Assembly: GCA_026391455.1 (NCBI GenBank)
Contig: JAPLEH010000071.1
Location: 1-35,293 of the forward strand
Origin: Bacteroidota bacterium
GTDB taxonomy: Bacteria > Bacteroidota > Bacteroidia > Chitinophagales > Chitinophagaceae
Direction of reading: 5' to 3'
Length of the DNA stretch: 35,293 nucleotides
Both the position numbers and the translations under genes were made by a program. Position 1 is the stretch's first letter; each line of letters opens with the position of its first letter. This document shows positions 25,038-34,300 of the stretch, in pieces. The notes under the pieces were generated by a model, which worked only from the letters and a program-made list of their open reading frames with translations, had not been told where the DNA came from and did not search any database.

Positions 25038-25432
25038 TACGTCTTTCTTTTTAGGATGATTTCATGGGGTTAAATTCCGGGCGATTTACCAGCTCTTCCC
25101 CTGGAAGCATGCTTACACCTGGAATTACTCCGTTTGCTACCCGAATCCTACTCAGAGACGGGTCGAAGCCCGGCAAAAATATAGGATACGGATCAAAAAA
25201 AACCATATTTTCTAAACGAATTTTGTACCACAAAATTGCCAGCCCCCGGATTGTGCATAAAAAAATGATTTATAACAAGTAAGATTACGAAAAACGGACG
25301 AAATTTAACGTCTATCGGGAGGCGGTTTTTTGCTGAAAAACCCTGTTTATGGCGTTCAGGTTAGATTAAGCCAAAAATCGTCATCCGGTCTGGTCCAGAA
25401 CATATATAAAACGAACCATATAAGTCAACACC
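25038..25432. other. Divergent intergenic region between two lipoprotein genes
   Basis: 395 bp between the NlpC/P60 and propeller genes. A minus-strand TATTTTTG (25174-25181) fits TAnnTTTG without a good -33 element. A short hairpin CGGG..CCCG lies at 25159-25172. Open frames of 60-72 codons on both strands have no recognisable similarity and are not called. Confidence 0.5.
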
Positions 25433-26653
25433 ATGCATACACTACTTTTCCTGAGTTCCCTGTTTCTGTTGGGCAGCAGTTGCCAAAATGCAGGGAGCAC
25501 TAAGTCAGTTACCGAAGACACCCTCGCCCATCAGCAGCCCAAAACCGACACCATCAAACCGGTTCCGGTGCCGAAGCCCTATTCAACTATTGAATTTGTG
25601 AAAAAAGAGGTGCTGAATGCCGCCGGAGGCACCAAATCTGTCATATTCAACCAGTCGGGCAGCAAACTCTACGCCATGAACCTGGAAGGAATGAGCGTAT
25701 ACGAATTTGACCAGGCCAGTCGAAAGATCAGCCGCGAATTCAAATTCACCCCCACCCGCGGTATGGGTTGGGACTACAACAAGAGCCGGCCAATCTCTTC
25801 TTTTCAGGAAAAGCCGGTAGAAGCCTGTTTCTCACATGGTGATGAAATATTGTGGGTATCGCTTCACAATGCGGAGGGGATTGTACCAATTTGGGTAAAT
25901 GATTATTCCAAAAACAATGGTACAGGAAATGCTGAACAAAAAACAAAACCGGTAAAAGTGCTGTATCCCGGCAGCGCAAAAATAGATTCGTTCCGTGTAC
26001 CCCTGATTGAAACCGGTAAAACACCCAAAGTGATCGCACGAACCGCCGACAGCAAATTCCTGTTGGTGAGCAACTGGCACAGCCGCACCACCAGCGTACT
26101 CGAACTGAACAAAGACCAGTATCCCTACGGAAAAGTGATCAGCGATATTCCGGTGTCTGCTATTCCAAGAGGTATTGCGGTGGATGACAAGAACAATAAA
26201 TCTTATATCGCCATTATGGGAGGCAGCAGCCTGAATGTGGTGGACAACAATACCTGGAAAAGTGAAAGCATAATGAATGTATGGAGCAGTCCCCGTCATG
26301 TGGTGATGGATACCAGTGGTCATTTATTTGTTTCGTACAACAGCCTCGGCACCATTGCCTGTATTGATGCGGCAAGCGGCAAACAGTTATTCACCGCCCA
26401 AACCCATGCTCAGCCACGTACGATTGTACTATCCAAAAACTTTCAATTCATTTTCGTAACCTGCTATAGTAGTGATTACGTAGATGTGTACAAAATCAAC
26501 GCAGACAATTTTGAGAAAGTGGCATCTTTGCCCTGTGGCGGACATCCGGTAGGCGTAGATATTTATGAGAATGATGAGAAACTGGAAGCCTGGGTGTGCA
26601 GCTACGCAAGCGGTTCGATCAGTATTTATAATTTCAGGAAGAGCTTTAAGTAG
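25433..26653 (+). CDS. YncE-like beta-propeller lipoprotein
   Basis: 406 aa. A hydrophobic N terminus ends SSCQN (Cys17); the lipobox is imperfect (Gly at -3) but convincing. After a Pro/Lys/Thr-rich linker, residues about 50-405 contain repeated blades of the YVTN/YncE type (TKSVIFNQSGSKLYAMNLEG, PRGIAVDDKNNKSYIA, PRHVVMDTSGHLFVSYN, PRTIVLSKNFQFIFVT, GGHPVGVDIYENDEKLEAWV). Such propellers usually bind partners or ligands; no enzyme motif is seen and the role is unknown. The stop codon is in register with the heptamer array that follows. Confidence 0.85.
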   Translation: MHTLLFLSSLFLLGSSCQNAGSTKSVTEDTLAHQQPKTDTIKPVPVPKPYSTIEFVKKEVLNAAGGTKSVIFNQSGSKLYAMNLEGMSVYEFDQASRKISREFKFTPTRGMGWDYNKSRPISSFQEKPVEACFSHGDEILWVSLHNAEGIVPIWVNDYSKNNGTGNAEQKTKPVKVLYPGSAKIDSFRVPLIETGKTPKVIARTADSKFLLVSNWHSRTTSVLELNKDQYPYGKVISDIPVSAIPRGIAVDDKNNKSYIAIMGGSSLNVVDNNTWKSESIMNVWSSPRHVVMDTSGHLFVSYNSLGTIACIDAASGKQLFTAQTHAQPRTIVLSKNFQFIFVTCYSSDYVDVYKINADNFEKVASLPCGGHPVGVDIYENDEKLEAWVCSYASGSISIYNFRKSFK

Positions 26654-26729
26654 TAGGTTTTAAGTTTTAAGTGGTAAGTAATAGTTTCAGTTAAGAATTA
26701 TGAATTAAGAATTTAGAATTATGAATTCA
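26644..26729. repeat. Two heptamer arrays, TTTTAAG then GAATTAT
   Basis: 26644-26685: CTTTAAG, TAGTAGG, TTTTAAG, TTTTAAG, TGGTAAG, TAATAGT, beginning in the last codons and stop of the propeller gene. 26688-26729: CAGTTAA, GAATTAT, GAATTAA, GAATTTA, GAATTAT, GAATTCA. Both keep a strict 7-nt register. Confidence 0.85.
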
Positions 26730-26753
26730 GCATGATTTCCACTGTATTCAATT

Positions 26754-26825
26754 CTCACATTTTCACATTAGCACATTTTCACATTAGCAAATTAGCATAT
26801 TATCACATTAGCATATCAGCACATT
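26754..26825. repeat. Octamer array TTCACATT/AGCACATT before dnaE
   Basis: Nine 8-nt units in strict register (CTCACATT, TTCACATT, AGCACATT, TTCACATT, AGCAAATT, AGCATATT, ATCACATT, AGCATATC, AGCACATT), ending 4 nt before the dnaE ATG. It would be the dnaE leader or promoter region; no TAnnTTTG box was found in it. Confidence 0.9.
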
Positions 26826-26829
26826 AATA

Positions 26830-29800
26830 ATGAAATTCTCACACTTACACGTTCACACGCAATATTCATTACTCGACGGGGCTGCACCAATCAAAAGCCT
26901 CTATAAAAAAGCTATTGCAGATGGTATGCCGGCTCTCGCCATCAGTGACCATGGCAATATGTTTGGCGTATTCGATTTTGTGGCCGAAGCCTACCGCAAT
27001 AAAGATGAAAACGGCAAATTAAAGGTGAAACCCGTGGTGGGTTGCGAATTCTATTTAACAGAGACCCGTCACCAAAAAACATTTACCAAAGAACAAAAAG
27101 ATAAACGCTACCACCAGATACTGCTTGCTAAAAATGAACAGGGCTATAAAAACCTGATCAAACTCACATCGCTGGGTTTCATTGAAGGCATGTATGGCAA
27201 ATACCCCCGTATCGACAAGGAACTGATTCTGAAATACCACGAAGGACTCATTGCCACCACCTGTTGCCTGGGTGCTTCCGTACCACAGGCCATCCTCCGC
27301 AAAGGCGAAGAAGAAGGCGAAAATGAATTCAAATGGTGGCTCAATGTATTCCAGGAAGATTATTATGTGGAACTGCAGCGGCATGGCATGGCCGAACAGG
27401 ATAAAGTGAATGAAGTACTCATCAAACTGGCCCGGAAATACAAAGTAAAGATCATTGCCAGCAACGACTCACACTATGTGGAACAGGACGACTTCAATGC
27501 CCACGATATCCTCCTTTGTATCAATACCGGTGAGAAGATCGCCACGCCGGCTCTCCGCGATTTTGCCGATGATGATGTACACGTAAAAGACAAACGCTTT
27601 GCCTTCCCCAACGATCAGTTTTATTTTAAAAAAACGGAAGAAATGAGCAAGGTCTTTCAGGACCTGCCCGAAGCGATCGACAATACCAATGAGATCGTGG
27701 ACAAAGTGGAACTGCTCAACCTTACCCGCGATATTTTGTTGCCTAATTTCCCCATTGAAAAACGATTCCAGATACATACCAAAGAAGAAACGGTGGGCAA
27801 GTACAAAGTATCTGCCGAATCGCAAAACCAATGGGAATTTCTAAAACACATTACATACGAAGGCGCAGAAAAGCGCTATCATGAAATAACCGATGAAATA
27901 CGGGAGCGGATCGATTTTGAATTGTTCACCATCAAAATGATGGGCTTTGCCGGATACTTTCTCATCGTTGGTGATTTCATTAAAGCAGGCCGCGACAAAG
28001 GCGTTTTCATTGGCCCGGGCCGTGGTTCTGCAGCCGGCTCCGTGGTGGCATATTGTATCGGCATCACCAATATTGATCCCATCAAGTACAACTTACTGTT
28101 TGAGCGTTTTCTCAACCCGGATCGTAAGTCCATGCCCGATATTGATACGGACTTCGATGATGAAGGCCGTCAGAAAGTGATCGATTATGTGGTGGAAAAA
28201 TATGGCAAGAACCAGGTGGCACAGATCATCACCTATGGTACCATGGCGGCTAAATCCAGTATCGCTGACGTGGCTCGTGTTATGGATCTTCCTTTGCCGG
28301 AAAGCAGAGCACTCACCAAACTGGTACCCGACCGGCCGGGCACCGAACTGAAACGGGTATTGCATGCCCCGATGAAAGCAAAGGATGGTGAAAAATCACT
28401 GGAGGAAAAAGACGGACTGGGCAACGATGACCTGGAAAATGTAAAAAAACTCCGGGATATCTATAACCAGAAAGATACCATGCTCAGCAAAGTATTGCAT
28501 GAAGCAGAAAGGCTGGAAGGCTCCGTGCGCAATACCGGTGTGCATGCGGCGGGTATCATCATTGCCCCGCGGGATCTTACGGAGTTGATACCGGTAGCCA
28601 CCTCTAAAGACTCCTCCCTCTGGCTTACCCAGATCGAAGGAAATGTGATCGAAGAAGCGGGCGTTATCAAGATGGACTTCCTGGGTTTGAAGACCCTTAC
28701 CATCATCAAGAATGCATTAGCTATGATCAAACAAAATCATGGCGTTACCATCGATATTGATACTATACCACTCGATGATCAGATCACGTTTGAACTGTAT
28801 CAGCATGGCTCAACGATTGGCACTTTCCAATTTGAAAGTGCCGGTATGCAAAAATACCTCCGCGACCTGAAGCCCGATAAATTCGGCGATCTCATTGCCA
28901 TGAACGCCCTGTACAGGCCCGGTCCTATTGCTTATATTCCCAACTATATCGACCGTAAGCATGGCCGCGAAGCCATCTCCTACGACTTGCCGGAAATGGC
29001 CGAATACCTCGAGGAAACCTATGGTATTACGGTATACCAGGAACAGGTGATGCTGCTGGCGCAAAAACTGGCCGGCTTCAGCAAGGGTGATGCAGACGTA
29101 CTGCGGAAGGCGATGGGTAAAAAGCAAAAGGCCGTACTGGACAAAATGAAGGCCCAGTTTATCGAGGGTGCAACTGCGAAGGAATTACCCAAAGACAAAC
29201 TGGAAAAGATCTGGACAGACTGGGAAGCTTTTGCGCAATATGCCTTCAACAAATCGCACTCAACCTGCTATGCCTATGTGGCCTACCAGACCGCTTATCT
29301 GAAAGCCCACTACCCTGCTGAATACATGGCAGCCGTATTGAACAACGCCGGCAGTATTGATAAGATCACCTTCTTTATGGAAGAGTGTAAGCGAATGGGC
29401 TTAAAAGTATTGGGGCCGGATATCAATGAATCGCAAAAAGGATTTGCGGTGAACGATAAAGGAGAGATACGTTTTGGCCTTGGCGGTTTGAAAGGCGTGG
29501 GTGAAGCGGCCGTAGAAAGTATCATTGAAGAACGAAAGAAAGGGGGACGGTATACCCATGTATTTGATTTTATCAAACGGATCAACCAACGTACCGTCAA
29601 TAAAAAAACGCTGGAAAGCCTGGCCTATGCCGGTGGTTTTGATTGCTTCACCGAACATCATCGCGCACAATATTTCAATGTGCCGGAAGGTGAAATGATC
29701 AACGGACTCGAAAAGATCATCAAATACGGACAGGTAATGGCTTCGCAAAACGCTTCCTCCGCCAATACCCTCTTTGGAGAACTCCCGGTGAGCATGGAAA

Positions 29801-30507
29801 TACCGCCACCCCGTATACTGGATTGTGAACCCTGGCCCTTGATCAAACAACTGGACCATGAAAAAGAAGTGACCGGTATCTTCCTGAGCGGACACCCGCT
29901 TGACAACTATAAATTTGAAATGCGCCATTACGGCGTTACGAATATTGCCGATTTCAACGAATTCAAAGATTCCATCACCATGCAGCCCAACCCAGGACGC
30001 CCCTTCCGACTGGTGGCCCTGGTGGCAGATGCCCAACACCGCATCGCGCGGAGCGGGAATAAGTATGGCAACTTTGTAATCGAAGATTATTCGGGCAAAA
30101 CGGAATTCCCCCTTTTCAGTGAAGATTATCTCCGGCTCACACCCATTTTGCAAACCGGAAGCTCCATACTCATTCACGGCTACTTTAAACCCCGGTATAA
30201 TAAAGATGAATTTGAGTTTAAAGTAACGGGGGTAAAACTTGCTGAAACGATGAAACGGGATATGACCCGGCAGATCACGATAGAATCGCATCCCCAATCG
30301 GTGAATGCAGACATGGTAAGCTTTGTAGAAAAAAATGTAAAGAACTTTCCCGGCAATGCTTCAATACGTTTTGTATTAACCGAACCCCGTCAAAAGATGA
30401 GGATCAGCCTTGTTACCAATACCAATGGGTTTGAATTGAACGAAGAAATGATCCATTTCCTCGAAGAAAGACCGGATTTGGATGTGCAGGTGCAGGTGGT
30501 GAGCTAA
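26830..30507 (+). CDS. dnaE: DNA polymerase III alpha subunit
   Basis: 1225 aa. N-terminal PHP domain (1-280: HLHVHTQYSLLDG, ISDHGNMFG, GCEFY, NDSHY), in which the metal-ligand motifs look intact. The polymerase catalytic Asp residues are Asp437 and Asp439 (PDIDTDF) and Asp616 (KMDFLGLKTLTII). Then HhH/beta-binding region (FNKSHSTCYAYVAYQTAYLKAHYP) and an OB-fold near 1055-1110 (FRLVALVADAQHRIARSGNKYG). Full length for the DnaE1 type. It is the replicative polymerase of the chromosome. ATG at 26830 directly after the octamer array. trxA follows downstream, a gene order I recall as common in Bacteroidota. Confidence 0.97.
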   Translation: MKFSHLHVHTQYSLLDGAAPIKSLYKKAIADGMPALAISDHGNMFGVFDFVAEAYRNKDENGKLKVKPVVGCEFYLTETRHQKTFTKEQKDKRYHQILLAKNEQGYKNLIKLTSLGFIEGMYGKYPRIDKELILKYHEGLIATTCCLGASVPQAILRKGEEEGENEFKWWLNVFQEDYYVELQRHGMAEQDKVNEVLIKLARKYKVKIIASNDSHYVEQDDFNAHDILLCINTGEKIATPALRDFADDDVHVKDKRFAFPNDQFYFKKTEEMSKVFQDLPEAIDNTNEIVDKVELLNLTRDILLPNFPIEKRFQIHTKEETVGKYKVSAESQNQWEFLKHITYEGAEKRYHEITDEIRERIDFELFTIKMMGFAGYFLIVGDFIKAGRDKGVFIGPGRGSAAGSVVAYCIGITNIDPIKYNLLFERFLNPDRKSMPDIDTDFDDEGRQKVIDYVVEKYGKNQVAQIITYGTMAAKSSIADVARVMDLPLPESRALTKLVPDRPGTELKRVLHAPMKAKDGEKSLEEKDGLGNDDLENVKKLRDIYNQKDTMLSKVLHEAERLEGSVRNTGVHAAGIIIAPRDLTELIPVATSKDSSLWLTQIEGNVIEEAGVIKMDFLGLKTLTIIKNALAMIKQNHGVTIDIDTIPLDDQITFELYQHGSTIGTFQFESAGMQKYLRDLKPDKFGDLIAMNALYRPGPIAYIPNYIDRKHGREAISYDLPEMAEYLEETYGITVYQEQVMLLAQKLAGFSKGDADVLRKAMGKKQKAVLDKMKAQFIEGATAKELPKDKLEKIWTDWEAFAQYAFNKSHSTCYAYVAYQTAYLKAHYPAEYMAAVLNNAGSIDKITFFMEECKRMGLKVLGPDINESQKGFAVNDKGEIRFGLGGLKGVGEAAVESIIEERKKGGRYTHVFDFIKRINQRTVNKKTLESLAYAGGFDCFTEHHRAQYFNVPEGEMINGLEKIIKYGQVMASQNASSANTLFGELPVSMEIPPPRILDCEPWPLIKQLDHEKEVTGIFLSGHPLDNYKFEMRHYGVTNIADFNEFKDSITMQPNPGRPFRLVALVADAQHRIARSGNKYGNFVIEDYSGKTEFPLFSEDYLRLTPILQTGSSILIHGYFKPRYNKDEFEFKVTGVKLAETMKRDMTRQITIESHPQSVNADMVSFVEKNVKNFPGNASIRFVLTEPRQKMRISLVTNTNGFELNEEMIHFLEERPDLDVQVQVVS

Positions 30508-30521
30508 TGTGGGACAATTTA

Positions 30522-30556
30522 GAATTATGAATTAAGAATTATGGATTAATAACTAA
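30522..30556. repeat. Heptamer array GAATTAT after dnaE
   Basis: GAATTAT, GAATTAA, GAATTAT, GGATTAA, TAACTAA in register, beginning 15 nt after the dnaE stop. Same word as at 26688-26729 and 35121-35155. Confidence 0.8.
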
Positions 30557-30599
30557 TACATATGAAAATTAATAAATATATTATATTTTACAATTGACT

Positions 30600-30673
30600 T
30601 CCTGCCTGCAGTCAGGTTCACAATTCACTTTTCACTATTCACTACCCGATAGCTATCGGGTCACTATTCACTA
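30600..30673. repeat. Composite repeat: palindrome CCCGATAGCTATCGGG in an ATTCACT array
   Basis: The perfect 16-bp palindrome 30645-30660 is flanked by exact 13-bp direct repeats TCACTATTCACTA (30632-30644 and 30661-30673). To its left lie ATTCACT, TTTCACT, ATTCACT (30623-30643) and a Pst-like dyad CCTGCCTGCAGTCAGG (about 30601-30616). The word and palindrome are shared with 11835-11891. Confidence 0.85.
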
Positions 30674-30773
30674 AAATGCCGTCTTTTTAGCAGATAAGTA
30701 AGCTGGCTGACAAACGGGGCTGACAAGTTTTACACAAATCCACGTCAGTACAGCAGGGTATATGAAACGGTCT

Positions 30774-30781
30774 TAAATTTG
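30774..30781 (+). promoter_or_regulatory. -7 promoter box of trxA
   Basis: TAAATTTG matches TAnnTTTG. The start would be near 30787, giving a leader of about 30 nt. No TTG at the usual -33 position. Confidence 0.4.
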
Positions 30782-30818
30782 TCCTCCCATAAACAATACT
30801 TAAACAAAAAATAAAAAA

Positions 30819-31136
30819 ATGGCAAAAGAGTATACAGACGCGAATTTCCAAACAGATGTATTGGCATCCGAAAAGCTTACGGTAGTTGATTTTTGGGCTG
30901 AATGGTGTGGCCCATGCCGTGCAATAGGTCCGGTAATCGAGGAACTGAGCAAAGAATACGATGGAAAAGTGAATGTGGGTAAAGTGAATGTGGATGTAAA
31001 TCCCCAGATCTCCATGAACTATGGCATTACATCCATCCCAGCTATCCTTTTCATTAAAAATGGCCAGGTGGTGGATAAACTGGTGGGAGCCCAGCCAAAA
31101 GGCAATTTTGTAAAAAAGATCGAAGCACACATTTAA
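30819..31136 (+). CDS. trxA: Thioredoxin
   Basis: 105 aa, standard length. Active site WCGPC (Trp29, Cys30, Cys33), preceded by [12 protein letters not shown] and followed by the cis-Pro segment ITSIPAILF. Cytosolic dithiol reductant for ribonucleotide reductase, Msr enzymes and others, normally kept reduced by thioredoxin reductase. It could supply electrons to cytosolic partners; the exported MsrA in this window would need a transmembrane relay. It has its own -7 box and a strong terminator, so it can be made independently of dnaE. Confidence 0.97.
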   Translation: MAKEYTDANFQTDVLASEKLTVVDFWAEWCGPCRAIGPVIEELSKEYDGKVNVGKVNVDVNPQISMNYGITSIPAILFIKNGQVVDKLVGAQPKGNFVKKIEAHI

Positions 31137-31154
31137 TCTTACATAACTAACCAT

Positions 31155-31192
31155 AAAAATCCCAAATTCCCGCAAAGGAATTTGGGATTTTT
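31155..31192 (+). terminator. Terminator of trxA
   Basis: 16-bp perfect stem AAAAATCCCAAATTCC / GGAATTTGGGATTTTT with a CGCAAA loop, then a T-rich tract. 19 nt after the trxA stop. Confidence 0.85.
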
Positions 31193-31345
31193 ATTATTTT
31201 CACCCATCGGCAGGTACCTTGCGAATAAGACGCATTGCATCTGGCGAAAAACAGATCAGAAACCCCGTACCACTTCCCTATCCTGAACAACCTTCACTTC
31301 CTTTATCAAAAAGATGGAAATTTTATTATTAATCAACAGATAGCT

Positions 31346-34300
31346 ATGATCAAAAAAACAAGTCTATTCATTGCGTTCCTTGTACTCACCACCGTTTCTG
31401 CCTTTTCTCAGGGAAAATATCCTTCCATTCTGTGGGAGATAAAAAAAACGCCCACGTCCAAACCCTCCTATTTGTTTGGCACCTATCATATCAGTGATAA
31501 GGGCGTATTTAAAATGGGGGATTCCATTTTCTATGCCCTCAAAAATGTGGACATGGTGGCCACCGAGGTAAATGATAATATCTGGCAACAAGGCACCGCC
31601 ATGTTCGACAGTATGAAAAACGGGTATTCCTTTTATTCCGATCGCTTCAGCGGATCATTCATCAGTGAAGGCACCCTTCGTAAAACCAATTCCATACCCA
31701 AATTACCGGTCTTTATATCCTATCAGCCCGGCGCCATCAATTATTTCCTTTACCGTAATACCAATGCGGGCGATGGCTTTGAAGAAGAAGCCTTTCTCGA
31801 CCGCTTTATTTCTTCTGCCGGCTATAAAAACGGAAAGAAAATAGCCGGACTGGAAAATATCATTGAGTCGGAGATAAAAATGATCGAGGGGGAAAAAGAT
31901 GAAGCATTGCTGGACAAAGAAGAAAACAAAAAATTACCCGATGGCCTTTCGGAAGAACTGATCAATGATATGATATTCAACGGCTATAAGAACAACAGCC
32001 TGGATATGATGGATTCGCTTAATAAATACACTTATTCCAGTGAAGCCTATTATAAAAAATTCCTGATCGCCCGTAATTTCGATCAGGCAGACAGTCTGGA
32101 TTATTATATCCGTCAGGGCAATACCGTATTTGCAGCCGTAGGCGCGGCCCACCTGCCCGGGGCAGAAGGCGTGATTGCGATCATGCGTCAGAAAGGATAC
32201 CGGGTGCGACCAGTAAAGCTGTCCGGCCATGACAAAGCGTCTATCGATGCACTCAAGAAAAAGAAAGTCCCTGTATTTCTGCAGAAAGATGCGCAGGAAA
32301 TCGATGGCGGTATCAGTTTCCGTGCACCCGGTACTATGTCTATGAGTTTTGCCAATGCATTGCTGAAGATCTATTCGTATGTGGATATGGCCAATGGCGC
32401 CTATTATATGGTAAGCAGGATGTACAACAACAGCCTCCTGTTTGGCAAGAGCGAAAGCCATATGATCGATGCCATTGACAGCCTGTTATATGATAATATC
32501 GAAGGAGAGATCATTTCAAAAAACAAAACCACCAGCAACGGCTATCCTGCGCTCGACGTGGTTGCCCAATTAAAAAATAAAGACCAGGAGAAATACCGCT
32601 TTATTGTTACCCCTTACGAAGCAATAAAAATCAAGACCGGTGGTAAAAATGATTATACAAGTTTACCGGTAGTGGATAGTTTCTTCAACTCCTTTACGAT
32701 CCATCAGGAAAATAAGATCAAAAACAATACAGGCGTGACCATCCCCCTCAATGAAGGCAACTGGCATACCTGGGATTGCGGCGTGTTTGAAGAAGCCACC
32801 GTTAAATCCCGATACAGCAACTACGACAAAGCCAAAAAGGTAATGAATGGCTGTATCAAATTTTCCACCACGTCCAAAGAATTGAACCCGGATTCCTGGT
32901 ATCATAAGATGGCAGCAGAAAGTATTGTTTCTTCATTTGCTCTTCAAAAAGATGAAAGCAAAAAACTGGATCTGTCTGCCGATCTCGGAAACAAAGTACG
33001 ATTGATGAAACTCGAGTCGGGCGGTACCATTGCCGTAAAGACCGTATTGCGCCATCCCTATCTCTACCTGTTGTATTCAGCAACACAGCAGGGACAGCCC
33101 GATACCAACTGGATAGCACAAACCCGTTTCAGCCTGGTGGAATCAGAACATCGGTATGCTTTTACTGATACGATGCGGGGTTTTAGTGTAAAGCTCCCCT
33201 ATGCCATGAACTTTGATCCAAAGTGGAAAGCAGCGAAAGAACGTAAAACAGATAAGCCTGACCCCGATAAAGAGATCAACCGGAATTCAGCACTGCGCTA
33301 CTATAGTAAAGACGTGTACAATTCAGACGACTGGGATTCATATACTTTCCAGCATCCGGAATCACTGGATATCATCTGGGGTTCAAGCCTCAAACTCGAT
33401 AGCAACCTTTATTACCCCGATGCCTCTACCTTTTGGAAGCCCTTTATACCGAAGCCCTATGTGGAACCGGAAAAAGAGAACCCAACAGTCGGAGATAATA
33501 AATACAATTCCGGATCGGATAATGAAAAGGGCTATAGACTGAACAAAGCCAGCCAGTATATCTCACAGTTGAAATACGATACATCTTCCGGTGTTCGCCA
33601 GCAGATATCCTTTATCAAAGGAGACAGCCTGTCGAACCGGGCCATTTATCACACCATCATACTGAACAACGACCGGATGTATTACTTCCAGTCCATGGTA
33701 TCGGCTCCCGACTTTACACCGGCTCCTTTCTTTAAGAAATTCATGGAGAGTTTCAATCCGGTAAATAACAATGCCGCGTACAATGTGTATACACGTAAAC
33801 TGAGCAGCATGGCAACAGCTTTTACGAAAGCACCGGATATGATGGCCAAATCCGATGTGGCAGAACGGCTGAATCATCTTCATCTCAATATCAGCAACCT
33901 GGCAGAGATCGAATCGGCCATGAAGCAACTGAAAGAACATAAAAATGAAAATAATATCCTGCGCAAGAAATTAGTGGAAATTATCAGTGAGTCGGATATG
34001 AACCCCGCCAACTGGCCTGTAATTTCCAACTGGCTCAAAAAGATCTACCACGATGAAAACGAACTGCTCACCATCCGTCTTTTTGCTGTATCGCAGATCA
34101 TGCAACGGCATGATGAGCGTGACCTCGGTTGGGTAATGGAAAATGCATCCGTGAATCCGGATTTCCGCAGTTCCGAATTGCGTGGAGATATGGTTGAGTA
34201 TTTCCGCAAACTGAAGAACAAAGAAAAAAGCAGGCCTATTCTTCCGCTTAACGCGTTTGGTAAAGGATTTAATACCTACTCCACCGCATTCAGCTTGTAT

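Noticed and set aside
25051-25233. 60-codon minus-strand frame (and a 72-codon plus-strand frame) upstream of the NlpC/P60 gene
   Set aside because: No recognisable similarity, and the only promoter-like box lies inside the frame. More likely leader and intergenic DNA.
29401-30297. 298-codon open frame antisense to dnaE
   Set aside because: It lies fully inside dnaE, which has clear conserved motifs. The antisense product has no recognisable domain.
31235-31345. Longer N terminus for the TraB/GumN protein (TTG start)
   Set aside because: The extra 37 residues would bury the signal peptide that starts at the ATG at 31346.
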